Source of the DNA: Scleroderma bovista
Lineage: Eukaryota; Basidiomycota; Agaricomycetes; Boletales; Sclerodermataceae
Direction: 5' to 3'
Assembly: GCA_037178675.1 (NCBI GenBank)
Contig: JAYMGJ010000593.1
Span: 1-64,000 of the forward strand
DNA length: 64,000 bases
Shown: positions 1 through 11,005 of the stretch, one piece after another
Layout of the letters: the number at the start of each line of letters is the position of its first letter
Numbering within the stretch: the first letter of the stretch is position 1
Notes under the pieces: model-generated
Told to the model about the DNA's origin: nothing
The model's database searches: none
Seen by the model: only the letters and a program-made list of their open reading frames with translations
Translations under genes and position numbers: made by a program

Positions 1-282
1 CTTCCCAAGCAGGTTGAGAGGGGTAACAATTATCTGGATGCCATCTGGACGGAACAATAGGGGTATCCAGAACCCAAGTGTCTTGCCCATTCCAGTTCCA
101 GCGGTGCAGACAACATCTCGCCCCTTCAGCAAGGCCTCAGCAACTTTCAGCTGCCATAGACATGGCTGGACACCAAACTTTTGCTGGGTATGTTCTCGGA
201 TTTTGGACAGCAGTGGGACTGACTGATTGGTGCTGGCTTCCTGTTCAGGCATCGAGGTGGGCATGTGTTCAAGTGAAGTCAT
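1..282 (-). CDS. DEAD/DEAH-box (RecQ-like) helicase, N-terminal part, cut by window edge
   Basis: Reading the minus strand from an ATG at 282-280 gives 94 open codons running off position 1. The segment contains a Q-motif-like stretch (FGVQPCLWQLKVAEALLKG) followed by a Walker A/motif I P-loop (CTAGTGMGKT) and motif Ia-like residues (IIVTPLNLLG). This order is typical of superfamily 2 helicases and closest in feel to the multi-copy RecQ-like helicases common in Agaricomycete genomes. These would unwind DNA using ATP. The rest (DEAH box, motifs III-VI) lies outside, so whether the copy is complete is unknown. The upstream in-frame ATG of another frame is closed by a stop, which supports this start. 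Confidence 0.75.
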   Translation of the reverse strand, partial: MTSLEHMPTSMPEQEASTNQSVPLLSKIREHTQQKFGVQPCLWQLKVAEALLKGRDVVCTAGTGMGKTLGFWIPLLFRPDGIQIIVTPLNLLGK

Positions 283-705
283 CCGTCTGTTGGATCCATT
301 TGCATCAGCCCGTCAGGGACCCAATGTTGATATATATTAATAGATTATTAGATATATTCAAACCCTAGTGTCAGTGTAGTGTATATTTTTGAGATACCAC
401 TCATTCAGCCACTGTGGCTGACGTTGTTTACAAATGTTTTACACCAGCCGTTGCTGAGAGTGTGAGGGATCCTAAGGTTTGCGGTGTTTGAACTCCCGCA
501 TAGCCACCGGAACCATCCACCCCTGTACTAGGATGCCGCCTCACACTCGAAGCAGAGGTTGGGTAGGAGCCTGACATTTATCTTGAATTGTGACTGTACA
601 GAAAAAGTATTATGAGGGGAATAGTTTGGTTTTCAGAAATTGGCCAAGTATCTGGGGAGGCCAGGTATTTGGTGAGCGATAGTAATGAAAGTCATGGTCG
701 TGCGA
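283..705. other. intergenic spacer between two minus-strand genes
   Basis: About 420 bases with no open frame that looks coding. It must hold the promoter of the helicase at its left and the 3' end of the DUF202 gene at its right. An AT-rich stretch (tatatattaatagattattagatatattc) around 328-360 could be core promoter for the helicase. Nothing else recognised. Confidence 0.4.
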
Positions 706-1258
706 CTACAATTCGAAGATAAGGACGAGTATGGCAACCTCTACACCGAACACCACCACTCCAATGAGAGCAACGTCCAAGCCCGCAGTGACAAATGGAC
801 GGCCAAATTCTCGTTTATTTTCTTGCCCAACGGTTGGGATAGCTTGTTGGTACAGCGCATCCAGTTTTCTTGACGACCGATCAGCAAAATCATGCCGAGA
901 ATGCCGTGCGCGCAAGTAAGAGAGCACAAAGAGTGTTATAGAAAGAGCGAGGTAGAGGACGCCGACTTCACTCAGCACGTGTCAGTAGATGACGGGACAG
1001 CCCTGGCGTTCAATGAAACTTACTTTTGTAAAACCGATGGTCGAAGAGACGTAGGACTGTCAGTGCATATCCAAGGTTTGCAAGTGCTGTACGGCGATAG
1101 GCACCGTCGAACGTTCTTTGCCGTGCTCGAAGCTCAGTGAGCTCGATGATGTCAATGGCAGAAAAGGAGCTTGCACGATGGCCTCTAAGTATATCCGTTT
1201 AGTAGTTCCTTGAGGCTTTAAATGATTGGTTGCGTGTAACTGACCTGTACAAGTGCAT
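706..1258 (-). CDS. DUF202-family small integral membrane protein
   Basis: Three exons on the minus strand, complement(join(706..965,1024..1184,1245..1258)), give 144 aa in frame. Residues about 20-57 hold the family signature ELRARQRTFDGAYRRTALANLGYALTVLRLF, matching the ER..FL.W.RT.LA...LG motif of DUF202 (YidH-like) proteins. Hydrophobic spans lie in that segment, at about 58-76 (IGVLYLALSITLFVLSYL) and at the C-terminus (about 123-144), so three membrane passes are likely. The first intron has a TACTAAAC branch site. The first exon is only 14 nt, chosen because the frame upstream is closed. Members in fungi are uncharacterised; related domains occur with SPX proteins in vacuolar membranes. 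Molecular role unknown. Confidence 0.72.
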
Positions 1259-1365
1259 GACAGCTAAACGTGAGCCAGCTCAGCCTGGCGAGAAATCCGG
1301 CTCGGTTCGGGCCCAGTATTCACCTTTTCCCGCACTTTTTCGAGAACGGCATCGGACAGGCTAAG

Positions 1366-2845
1366 ATGGTCCTGCGGGCGACGCTTTGCTCGACTGGGAG
1401 ACTGGTGCTACGAACATCGGGACATAGGTGCGCTGCAGCTCCCGTGGGCCTCTTTTCGGCTCACAAATAGTGCCAGATTATCCCCGGCAGCTTCTCACCA
1501 GCTTCGTGTGCCATGGCACGCTCAGGCGAGTGCTCTCTGCACCAGCAAGAAGGATGCTTCTGACCTGTTCACAGCATTCAGGACTGCTAGCTAGCGGTGC
1601 TGTGTCCATGGGCGTTGTAAATGCACGCAGTTTTTGGTGGTCTAAATCATCTGCATCTACTGAAGCCACGGTTTCCTCCTCGCCAGCCCAAGATCCACCC
1701 ATGAACAACGGTGCTTGCGGAGGCCATGCGGAAACAGAATTTGCGCCCAGTTTAACCGCTTCCTCGAATGCCGGACACGAGTTCCTGGTATCCGATACCC
1801 TGCCTCCTGCCGTCCCAGGCGAAGCTTCTTTCGCTTCTGAAGCATCAGCGGTGACCAATACCATACCACCCCTACAACTCGGAGACTTCTCTGATCTGGG
1901 ACTCACTAGCTTTTGGACGCCTGCAGGCTGGGTGCGATATTCTTTCGAAGTTTTGCACGTGAGTACTGGCATGCCGTGGTTCTACGTCCTCGTTACGGGG
2001 ACGATGCTCTGGAGGCTGGCCGCCACCCAGTTTACCATTGCAGCAACGCGCAATGCCTCGCTTCTGCGGCCGTACGCCGGCGAACTGAAAGCTATCGACG
2101 AAGTGGCTCAGAATGCGGACCAGGCAGGGAAGATGGAGGCAATGCTGCAGAAGAAAAAGATTTTCGCAAAGACGGGTGTGAACGCATTGTCATCCCTTGG
2201 GTCTAGCCTGGGACAGCTCGTGATTCAGTTTGGCGTGTTCTTTGGTGTGAAAGAGCTGGTTACCCTGCCTGTGCTTCAATTACGGGACAGTGGTTGCTGG
2301 CTCATACCGGATCTTACTGTGGCTGGACCTTACTACATTATGCCTTTAATCGTCGCATCTTTGGCTAATTTGCAGTTGATGGTGAGTTATAGTTAGTTTT
2401 GTCCAGCGGTATTTGACATTGGTTCGTGCAGCTTCAAAAAAGAGATCTTGATATATCGCGGCCCGAAATGGCACATATGTTCAACGTGTTGCGCGTCGTC
2501 GGCTTCGCGTCTGCTCCCCTCATGGGTGTATACCCTGACGTGAGTATTCCGCAGTTGGTCTGGTCTGGATATTGGATTGACCTTGTGCAAAAGGGCATGT
2601 GGTTGTCCGTGGCTGCTGGATTAGTCGTCTCTTTGACTCAGACGCGTCTCCTGCAGATTCCAAGCGTGCGCGCGAAGTTTGGTATAATGCCCATAACGAC
2701 GGCCTTACGTTCTGTCTCGCTGTTGGACACATATCGGTTTGCCCATCGCTATTTCCAACAGAAGTTCAATCAACACGCCCAATCGCGGGCCCCCCCGGTC
2801 CAAAAGCTGATCAAGTCCAAGTCGGGCAAGGCATCACGCAAATAA
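1366..2845 (+). CDS. OXA1: mitochondrial inner-membrane insertase, OXA1/YidC/Alb3 family
   Basis: Four exons, join(1366..1427,1502..2381,2432..2539,2594..2845), give 433 aa. The N-terminus is Arg-rich and acid-poor with RSFWWSKSS, as expected for a matrix-targeting presequence. The core matches the Oxa1 family: FEVLHVSTGMPWFYVLVTGTM (first family helix), a charged hairpin (AELKAIDE..KMEAMLQKKKIFAKTG), the helix GQLVIQFGVFFGVKEL, LTVAGPYYIMPLIVASLANLQLM, and a last helix before LLQIPSVRAKFGI. The basic tail is consistent with ribosome binding. The family inserts mitochondrially made and some conservative-sorted proteins into the inner membrane. The last intron (2540-2593, 54 nt) is a multiple of three with no stop; I infer it from GTGAGT and from family alignment. 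Cox18 is the alternative assignment. Confidence 0.8.
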
Positions 2846-3453
2846 TGATAAGTTGATAGAATCTTTAATCACGTCTAAAACAACACCGTTCATTCAACTT
2901 ACACGCCCATAAATGAAATAGGATGATTTCGAAGGTGAGGAAGTAGAATTGTAGCACCTATCCGTCTGAGGACCAAAAAGCCCTTCGGTATCTGGGACTT
3001 TCATTTCCGTCTTCATTTCTCCATCTTGCGATATCCAAGTCAAGAAGGTTGATAGGTGTGAACTTTGGGGAGAACTATGTGCCAGTGAATCGACGCAGTT
3101 CTCTTGCTGGCAAGCGACAAGGGGTAATGAATTTATCATGTATTTGAAACTGGGCAACATGTTTGCTTGGTTTTGCGAGGTAGTCGGAATGAGGCCACCG
3201 TTGTGATAGGAATATGATTGTCTGGATTCCAATGGTCTGAAATGATCCAACGTCGCGCTTTCCGTGTAATATTAGTAGTAGGAGGGAACAGATGCATTAC
3301 GTAAGCTAATTTCGTGTCCCAGGAACAAGTTCAAGAAAATCGACAGCAACAAGTGTGACGCACGGCCAACGGAGAGCACCCACTCTATGCCCTACTGCTC
3401 CGTTCATGCCCATCGAGACCCCATTCTGATATCCTAGTCTCTACTATCCCACT
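2846..3453. other. intergenic region between OXA1 and NHX genes
   Basis: About 600 bases. A 118-codon minus-strand open frame (2894-3250) exists but has no family resemblance and ordinary composition, so it is not called. The region should contain the OXA1 3' end and the exchanger promoter; a C/T-rich stretch just before the exchanger ATG (about 3370-3450) resembles the pyrimidine-rich initiator regions of fungal promoters. Confidence 0.4.
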
Positions 3454-5886
3454 ATGGCTCTTTCACTTGGATCAATCTCACTTCAAGCTGCTCAGAATCA
3501 ACCCACGAACACCCCCGTCGCGGAAGAAGAAGAGTACTACTCATCGTGGTCGCTGTTCCTCGTGTGCCTGCTTCTCATTATCTCGCTGGGGACCTCGTAT
3601 TATCTCCAGATAAGGCGGATACGGGCCATCCATGAAACCCTTGTCTCCATCTTGGCGGGAATGTTCGTCGGGCTTGTTGTCCGGCTCGCACCGGGTACCA
3701 TGATAAGAGAGATGCTGGTGAGTGTCTTGGACGTGTCTGATCCAGGCGGGCGTGCGCTGTGGAAGCGAGCGGCTTCTGCTGTGCGCGCTGTGCGGACACC
3801 CTGGACCTCCGCGGCATGCCAGGCTGGCCTAGCATGCTTCATTGTGCTGATGCGGCTATCGACAGACGTTCAAGCATACCCTATTTTTCAATCTGCTCCT
3901 CCCTCCAATCATCTTGAACTCCGGCTATGAGCTCAAACAGGTATGGTGACATCCCCGGCTTGCTGTGACAGGTGTGCGGCTCAATGCCATGGTCCTTCGA
4001 ATTTCCTCAGGAGAATTTCTTCCGAAATTTCGGATCTATCCTCATGTTCGCCTTCATAGGGACGACCATATCCGCTGTTGGCGTGGGGTGGGTCACAGTA
4101 TTGCGTACGCCCGAAATCTGTCCAGCTTACGCGTTCCAAGTGCAGTGTCCTCGTCTACATATATTCGTTCTTGGGATTGGAATCTCTGGACGTCTCCTTA
4201 CTGGAGTGCCTGATTTTCGGGTCGACGCTGTCTGCCACTGACCCCGTTACCATTTTAGCGATATTCCAACAGTACAAGGTCGACCCGAAGCTCTACACCA
4301 TCATCTTTGGTGAAAGTTTGTTGAACGATGCTGTCAGTATTGTCATGTATGAGTGAGTGTAGGTTTCGCTTTCTTTGGCCGGAACCATTAAACGCCTCCT
4401 CAGAACGCTGTCCCAATTTCACGGGACCGAGATCTATCTCTCTTCGATATTCCACGGCATTGGCATATTCTTGTTGTCCTTCAGCGTATCGATGGCACTG
4501 GGCGTCACCTTCGGCCTTGCGATGTCTCTGGTGCTGAAACACTCATCCTTGAACCTCTACCCGTCTATAGAATCATGTCTTGTCGCACTCTGCGCGTATA
4601 CTTGCTACTTTTTCTCCAATGGTCTTTCAATGTCCGGCATTGTATCACTCCTATTTTGTGGCATCACCCTGAAGCACTATGCATACCATACTATGTCGCG
4701 CAAGACACAACGCACAACCAAGTATATCTTCTCGACTCTCGCCCAGCTTTCCGAGAACTTCATCTTCATCTACCTTGGACTCTCCCTTTTCACAAGCCCA
4801 CCCACGTCAGAACGCGTAACCAGCTATGTCAAGCCGCTCTTCATCACTGTTTCAACGGTCGCTGTGGTGTTCACGCGCTATGTCGCCGTGTTCCCCCTTT
4901 CCGAGGCCATCAACCTTTTCGCGCGACACTTCCGCGGGCAAAGACACGAAGAACTACCGCATTCGTACCAAATGATGCTATTCTGGGCTGGTCTGCGTGG
5001 CGCTGTCGGCGTAGCGCTCGCGGCCGGATTCAAAGGCGACACTGCCCAGACGCTGCGCACCACCGTCCTCGTCGTGGTCGTTCTTACTGTCATTGTCTTC
5101 GGCGGCACGACGGCACGCATGCTCGAGATCCTCGGGATCCGCACGGGCGTGGAAGACGAGGCTGCAAGCGACAGCGACGAGGACGAGCCGCTCGGGCGCC
5201 ACCCCTGGTCGGCGCGCCGCGGCTCCGGCGGGTGGGGCAGATACGTGGACGACCCCGTGGGGTATACCTCGCCGACACATCAGCAGAGCTATGGCCGCGC
5301 CGCGGGTCGGGTAGGGTCGCACTATGCTGCACACAGCTATAATCACCATGCCCAGTCGCCGTTGTCTCTGTTAGGGCCCAACAACGTGTTTTCAGCTGCG
5401 TCGTCGGAGTCATACGATTCGGATGTGGAGGTTCTCCCGATGGCGGGTACGGCTGCGGCTGGTGGTGGTGGACAAGCGCATGCGGGGCAGCAGTTGAGCG
5501 GGAGCGGGGCGGGTGGTCACCGGCTGGAGAGGAGCGCGAGCGAGGACGGGAAGTGGTTCCAGGCGTTGGACGAGCGGTACTTGCTGCCGCTGTTCTCGAA
5601 TGCGACGGCGAGTCGGACGTTCCAGGCGCGGCGGGCGCGGCGGAACGCGTCGTTCTCTGTCACTGCTGTCAATCACAGTGCGCAGGGCACGCCGCACGAT
5701 AGCGAGGAGGAGCCGGACGGTCCGGAGATAGACTTGAGTGCGGCGGGTACTGGTGCTGGTGCTGCTCTAACGCAGGAGTTTCCGAGGACGCAGTCGCCCG
5801 AGGAGCAGAGCCGGTTTGAGCGGGGGCTGGGTACGCCGGTGTTGCGGAATGGGAGTCGAGATGACGGACAGGGCGCTGGATCATAG
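3454..5886 (+). CDS. NHX1: endosomal/vacuolar Na+(K+)/H+ exchanger, CPA1/NHX family
   Basis: Five exons, join(3454..3717,3866..3940,4011..4087,4146..4352,4404..5886), encode 701 aa. Clear NHX motifs occur in order: [14 protein letters not shown] (amiloride-binding-like segment), [18 protein letters not shown], the ion-site block [21 protein letters not shown] with the conserved ND-type acidic helix further on ([15 protein letters not shown]), [14 protein letters not shown], and [12 protein letters not shown]. About 11-12 hydrophobic spans are present. The protein exchanges luminal H+ for cytosolic Na+/K+ in late endosome or vacuole membranes and sets compartment pH. The roughly 260-residue C-tail is long, acidic then Ser/Gly/Ala-rich, and GC-rich; it is probably cytosolic and disordered, with several possible phosphosites (ASDSDEDE). 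All splice joins restore family residues exactly, for example [15 protein letters not shown]. Confidence 0.9.
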
Positions 5887-6132
5887 TACTGCATGGACGC
5901 GATGGATACGAGTGTCATTCCCGATTATCTATGCTGTGATGGGCATGTGCGCTTTCGACAATCGCGAGTGGTTATAGCTATAACATTGCATGATAGTAAA
6001 ACACATGGGGAGGCAACATCTAGCTTTCAACTGAGTTAATTAATCATACTTGAAGCATGGTTAAGTTAAATAAGAAAGTAGATAAGAATATAATGGTCAT
6101 ATTGGCGGCAGGCGGGACACTATTATGCACCG

Positions 6133-8050
6133 CTATATTATTAGGTTGGCGCTCTTTAAATGCTGGTGAAGGACGCTCTCTTTTACTGGACAAGTGATCA
6201 GTTCCTTCCAAAGTGTGGGAGAAAAAAAGGAAGCCCTTACCAGCCCTCAGAGTTTTTCCAGTGGATTTGATATCCTGTCACGGTGTATAAGCTACGCTGT
6301 CGAGGGAGGTAGTTCGTGAGGGGGTACTTACGATCACCGATGTGAAGTGAATAAAAAAGGTGCGTGGTTCTGGTGAGGATTTCCTGAAGATGTCCTTGAA
6401 GTGTTCCTGGAAATCTGCATCCGACGGGCCCCGCCATCAACTCGTGTCCACACGACCCAGGGGGGGGGAGCACAGCACGTACACTTCATTACGGTCATTG
6501 TGTCATTCTTGCGTTCTGCGAAACTGGGGACGTAATCCTTTACCAGGACGCCCCGCGACATCTTGTTTTGGAGGATATCGCACTTGTTGAGGAAGAGGAT
6601 GATCTGGGTTTTGGCAAGGATGCCGGACGAGCAGATGCTGCGCCATAGCTGGATACTGTCCTCCAAGCGGTTGACGTTCCTGTCTTCTCGTAATCGTTCG
6701 TCGAAGCATGATATTGGGGAGAGAAATATGATGGCGTCCACGTCGTCGAAAAAGGACGCCCATGCTGCGCGCTGTATATACATCCAGCCACACCCTGAAG
6801 AAGGAATATGGGGGACTCTTACCGAGGACCTCGTACCGCCCACGTCGTACATGATCCATTCCTTCCCGTGATCTGACAGTGGGGCGAAAGATGGACTGTC
6901 GTCTATGGCGAAGCGGTGTTCCTGGACGCCTACGGTGCGGAGGCGTGCACGCACAATGTCTCCATCGGTCGGTTCGTAGCCGCATACAGTGATGCGATCT
7001 ATGTCATCTAGGAAGCTGAGCATACCAAGTTATGGAAGGCGAATAGACATAAAGGAGGGTAGTACGCACAAACCGGACGAGTCTTCGATCTTGGATCGCC
7101 GGTAGGCGAGGATCTGCTTCACGACGGGGTCCTTCCACAGCTTCTTCATGTCGTCTCTGCACCCGACGAAGATGTCGGTGACTTCGTCGTGGCATGGATC
7201 GCGCTGCTTGTGATGTGGGTTGGGGGGACCGCCGCCGCCCTTGGCACCGGCTGCCTGGCGGAGCTTGTCGAGGACGGATTTCCAGCCGTTGCTCGAGCTG
7301 ACGCAGAACTCGTGGGAACGCGAGTGGGTTAATTGTATACCGCGTGGATCGGGGGGTGGAGTCGATACAGAGTATACCTCCTGTGATCCGGGACCCAGAC
7401 GGCGTTCGAGGTCGACTAGGACGCTTCGGAGGGGTGCGAGACGGATCTTGAGCAGGCGGTGCTTGTCTGTGAATGTGAGGGCTGGAGGGTAGCGACGGCG
7501 GTATTCACCGTCGGAGTCGGGGACGTCGCTGGTGGGGGAGGACGGGCTTGGCAGTTGTCTGTCGCCGTCTGCGTGGGCCATGGCCTGCACTAGGAGGTCG
7601 AGAACCTCGATAACGTTGCGTATGAGGTTAAGGTAGATGACGGCTCTCCATGACATGCGTTCGAGCTTCCATTGCTCGCGTGCATACTGGAGCTGGAAGT
7701 CTGAAGTGGGTGTTGAGTGAACACAGTGATCGATAAAAGACCACGGACAGACCGACTTTTCAAGGTAGCCGATTTACCTGATAAAAAAGAATAGGCGCTG
7801 TGAGGTACAGGCGCACAGCATGGAAAATGTGGGACGCACCGCTCTCGCTCTGGCCGATGAGGAGGACCTTGACGGGTTTCTTCTTTTTCTTGAGGGAATT
7901 GCGTTCCTGGCGGATTTGCTCGTCGATAGCGTCGTTGATCCTGCGTGCCTCGGCCTCGTTGCGTTCTCTGGCTTGTTTTGCCTCGGGGGTCTCGTTTGGA
8001 GGCGGGGCAACGAGCGATGCCAGGGGGTCGTCCATGCCGATGTGCACCAT
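6133..8050 (-). CDS. large, divergent heterotrimeric G-protein alpha subunit
   Basis: Eight exons, complement(join(6133..6185,6241..6274,6332..6414,6483..6771,6823..7015,7070..7700,7757..7777,7840..8050)), give 504 aa, versus about 350 for standard G-alpha. The P-loop GQSESGKS is rebuilt across the first intron. Then follow the helical domain with an extra insert of roughly 150 residues (Ser/Pro-rich, GGGGPP, HSRSHEF), switch I with the arginine finger region (RARLRTVGVQEHRF), switch II DVGGTRSSRAAW, FLNKCDI (NKxD), and TSVIDIKSTG in place of TCAT. It ends KSANLII. The N-terminus lacks Gly2 (no myristoylation) and the C-terminus lacks the Cys of pertussis-sensitive alphas. The switch II catalytic Gln is Thr. 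Such long alphas are an expanded basidiomycete subgroup; the receptor partner is unknown. Confidence 0.88.
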
Positions 8051-8534
8051 GGCGCGAGAGGGAGAGAGGGAGGAAGGGGCGCTGTACGACGAGGTACTAG
8101 GAACGGGACAGCTCAAATATATATATTGCCTTTTGGAACTAGAATTTGATATATGGGTTGTACAAACCTAAACGGGCGAACCGGGCCGCGGAATTGTGCC
8201 CTGGTCCGACCCTGTGGGGAGAGAGAGAGAGATTTACATGATATCCACACGACACAGCGTTCGCAGCTCAAAGACAGCGTACTGGGATGCCTCTGAGGGT
8301 ATCCTGTAGTAAGGGGGATGATGTCATGGTGTTTGTCTGTGTGGTGGCAGTGGCGGCAGAGTTTGCGGTTGTTTGGTCTGTGCGGGCGATTATAATAATG
8401 GGGACATGTGACTTGCTCGTGACCTCGACCTCCTCACCCCGTGACCTGTCCATCGAGCGGACCCGTGCCGTGCTCATAGACGGACGCACATAAACAAGCT
8501 AAATACCAGCTAGTATCTGTTTTTCTGGAAAGTG
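8051..8534. promoter_or_regulatory. divergent intergenic region between G-alpha and bHLH genes
   Basis: About 480 bases separating two head-to-head genes, so it must carry both promoters. A short TATA-like AT stretch (aaatatatatattgcc, about 8116-8131) is suitably placed about 70-80 bases upstream of the G-alpha ATG. No further sites can be assigned by eye. Confidence 0.4.
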
Positions 8535-9659
8535 ATGGACCCGCCTCGTCTGGATTCCATTGAGATGCAGAATCTCCTCAAGACCCTGCCTGGTCTGTTC
8601 CAAAAGGTTTGTTAACACAACACGTGATCTTTGGTCGTGATAAAAAAACCATCTGTTGGCGTTGCGTTTTCCCATTCCTAGGCCGCCGGTCAAGTCGACA
8701 TCCCACCCGATGCCGCCCAATCGCTCCAGGCCCTCGCCCAGGCGGGCATCTTCCCCCTCCAAGGCGCCAGCCAGCACCAGCTGCCCCCACACACAGCGCA
8801 CCAGATGCCTGTCGCGCATGCCACGGGCCCGCATCCACCGCCCGGCATGGGCGAGCCCGGCCCATCGTCGCACCCGAGTGGGCCCCCCAACTTGGGCCAC
8901 CATCCCCCCGCACCGGGCGTTTCTCCCCAGGGACCTCACATTCCGCCCGGCCCGCCTCCCCAAGACATGTCCGACGATCAGGACGATGGCGACAAGGGCG
9001 ACAAGTCGAAGTCGGGGGGCGGGGGAGGGTCGGGTGGCCGGACCCGCGGGGGCAGGAATCCTGCCATGGGCTCGGACGAGTGGGCGCGCCAGAGAAAGGA
9101 CAACCATGTATGGCACTTGTGCGTATTTTTGCAGGATGTGCTGACTTTTCGAACACAGAAAGAGGTCGAACGCAGACGGCGAGGCAATATCAACGAAGGC
9201 ATCAACGAGCTCGGACGTATCGTGCCGAACAGCTCGGGTGAAAAAGCCAAGGGCGCGATCCTGGCGCGCGCGGTGCAGTACATCCACCACCTGAAGGAGA
9301 ACGAGGCGCGCAACATCGAGAAGTGGACGCTCGAGAAGCTGTTGATGGACCAGGCGATGGGAGACCTGCAAGCACAGCTGGAAGAGATGAGACGGTTGTG
9401 GAACGAAGAACAGATGGCCCGGCAGAGGGCCGAGAGTGAACTGGAGTTGCTCAGGGGCGTCTCGCAGGCCCCGGGTATGGCCCAGCCTCGGTCGGCCCCG
9501 CATGGACTTGCGGGGTCGAATGTCGCTGCTGCTTCGTCTGATCAGCCGCGGACAAGATCGCCAGAACGCCAAGAAGAGATGGCCCGGGGACGAGAATCGA
9601 AGGAAGGGGAGACCGACCCTGCGGAAGGCCGGCCGGGAAAGCGGCCCAGAGCGGATTGA
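8535..9659 (+). CDS. bHLH transcription factor, Cbf1-like
   Basis: Three exons, join(8535..8606,8682..9107,9159..9659), encode 332 aa. A Pro/Gly/His-rich low-complexity N-half (residues about 25-160) precedes the bHLH. The basic region KDNHKEVERRRRGNINEGI (residues about 163-181) is assembled across the second intron, which fits the Cbf1/USF-type E-box reader signature H..E..RR (CACGTG binding). Helix 1, loop (VPNSSGEKAKG) and helix 2 (AILARAVQYIHHLKENEA) follow, then a leucine-zipper-like coiled coil with about 60 charged residues. In yeasts Cbf1 binds centromere CDE I elements and methionine/respiration gene promoters; in basidiomycetes the targets are not established. The C-terminus is rich in charged residues (RKRPRAD end) and likely disordered. 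Confidence 0.85.
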
Positions 9660-11005
9660 TGACAGCTGGGGGTTTGCTTGTGATGGATTGCCTGCATCTG
9701 TAATTCACTTATGATAAGTTTTCTCGTTATTATGGTTTTCTGTGTATTTACCCAGCAAGAATTATGCCAGCCTCTGTCATGGACTACTAACTTGAGATGA
9801 CAACGCCATCCGGCGCCAATGACATGATATGTGCCTTGAACTAACAGTTTACAGTCATACAGCATCATGCATCAATTGCCACTTGAGCTTGAAACATCCA
9901 TGTGGCCAACAGTTGAGACAGCGGCCTTCTTCACGATGCAGTCCACTCAAGGTCCACAGCACATACTGAACATTGTAACCCATAACTACCGGATGACCTT
10001 GTTATGGTAAGGTGGGTTTGCACACCAGGGTCAAACATTTCTTGGCATGTTCATTGATGGGCAGTTGATCAGATTGGCAAGTTGTGGGCTCTAACCCAAG
10101 ATGAGTGAGTCTCTACACATGCGTTTCAGGACGATGAGCTCCGCATGGCCTAGGCCCACTGAACCCGACGTGGGTCTGTCGGTGACGAACGAAGACGTAT
10201 GCACCTCAGCCTGGTGATGGAAAGGAGCCACGGGATGAAACGTGGGGCTGCTCGACGCGTCTACCGTTCTCAATAAGAGCTTGGATATCAGCAAGTGGAG
10301 CAAGAAAGATCGGAGTGCGGTACTTTGATGCGAGGAGGGGGGGAGGGTCCGTTCATGCTCGTCTCCGTGGGTGTGATTTGCAGGTGGTTTCAAGGGCATG
10401 TGCATTCTGCTCGACCATTTTATAAAGGGAACACTCGCGCTTGGACGTTGTCTGTCAGGCTGCGGTGTCCCCGCTGTGTTTCGCAACAGGCATGCACTCA
10501 GACAAAATGCACCCGTTGCTATGACCAACTCGCAGATATTTGCAAGCAATTCCATTGGGCTATCGTGGGATTGGCTGACGCGTGTGTCAAGGACAATCCG
10601 CTTTATTTCCGGGAACGATGATGCAGGCAAATATTGTGCGCAATGCGGCGTCGCTGGGCGCATTTCTAACGCCGGTTAACCAGCGTATTCGACTAAAGGG
10701 AATCTCTTCAATAGCGTAGCAACTCTGGCCAAATATCATAGCCTCTCCAAGTTGGACTCAGATCCGATTCTGACTTGCATCACGACGCCTTTCCTGACAA
10801 GCGCCGTCTGCAATTGAAGACACTGCATACTTAGTATCAGCCGAACAACCACCACATGCACATGATGATGGCGTCGGTAATAACTAGGACGTTCTCAACT
10901 ACTTCCTCCATTAGTGGACAGCCGCCATTCTCGCGTATAAGAGCAAAGCCAACTGCTTCCTCTGTGCAGCAAAACCTCCCCTCCCCATAGCACGGCTTGC
11001 TCACC
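9660..11005. other. intergenic region, no recognisable gene
   Basis: About 1.35 kb between the conserved block and the cassette array. Several open frames exist (for example 10091-10663 minus, 190 codons) but none has domain-like composition or conserved motifs. The last about 300 bases must contain the promoter of the first hydrolase gene. Confidence 0.4.

Noticed and set aside
2894..3250. 118-codon minus-strand open frame
   Set aside because: No resemblance to any family and no supporting splice structure.
5093..5884. Several long frames on both strands opposite the exchanger tail
   Set aside because: GC-rich low-complexity coding sequence of the NHX gene produces shadow frames.
10091..10663. 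190-codon minus-strand open frame
   Set aside because: No domain-like composition, no introns or conserved motifs; ordinary intergenic chance frame.
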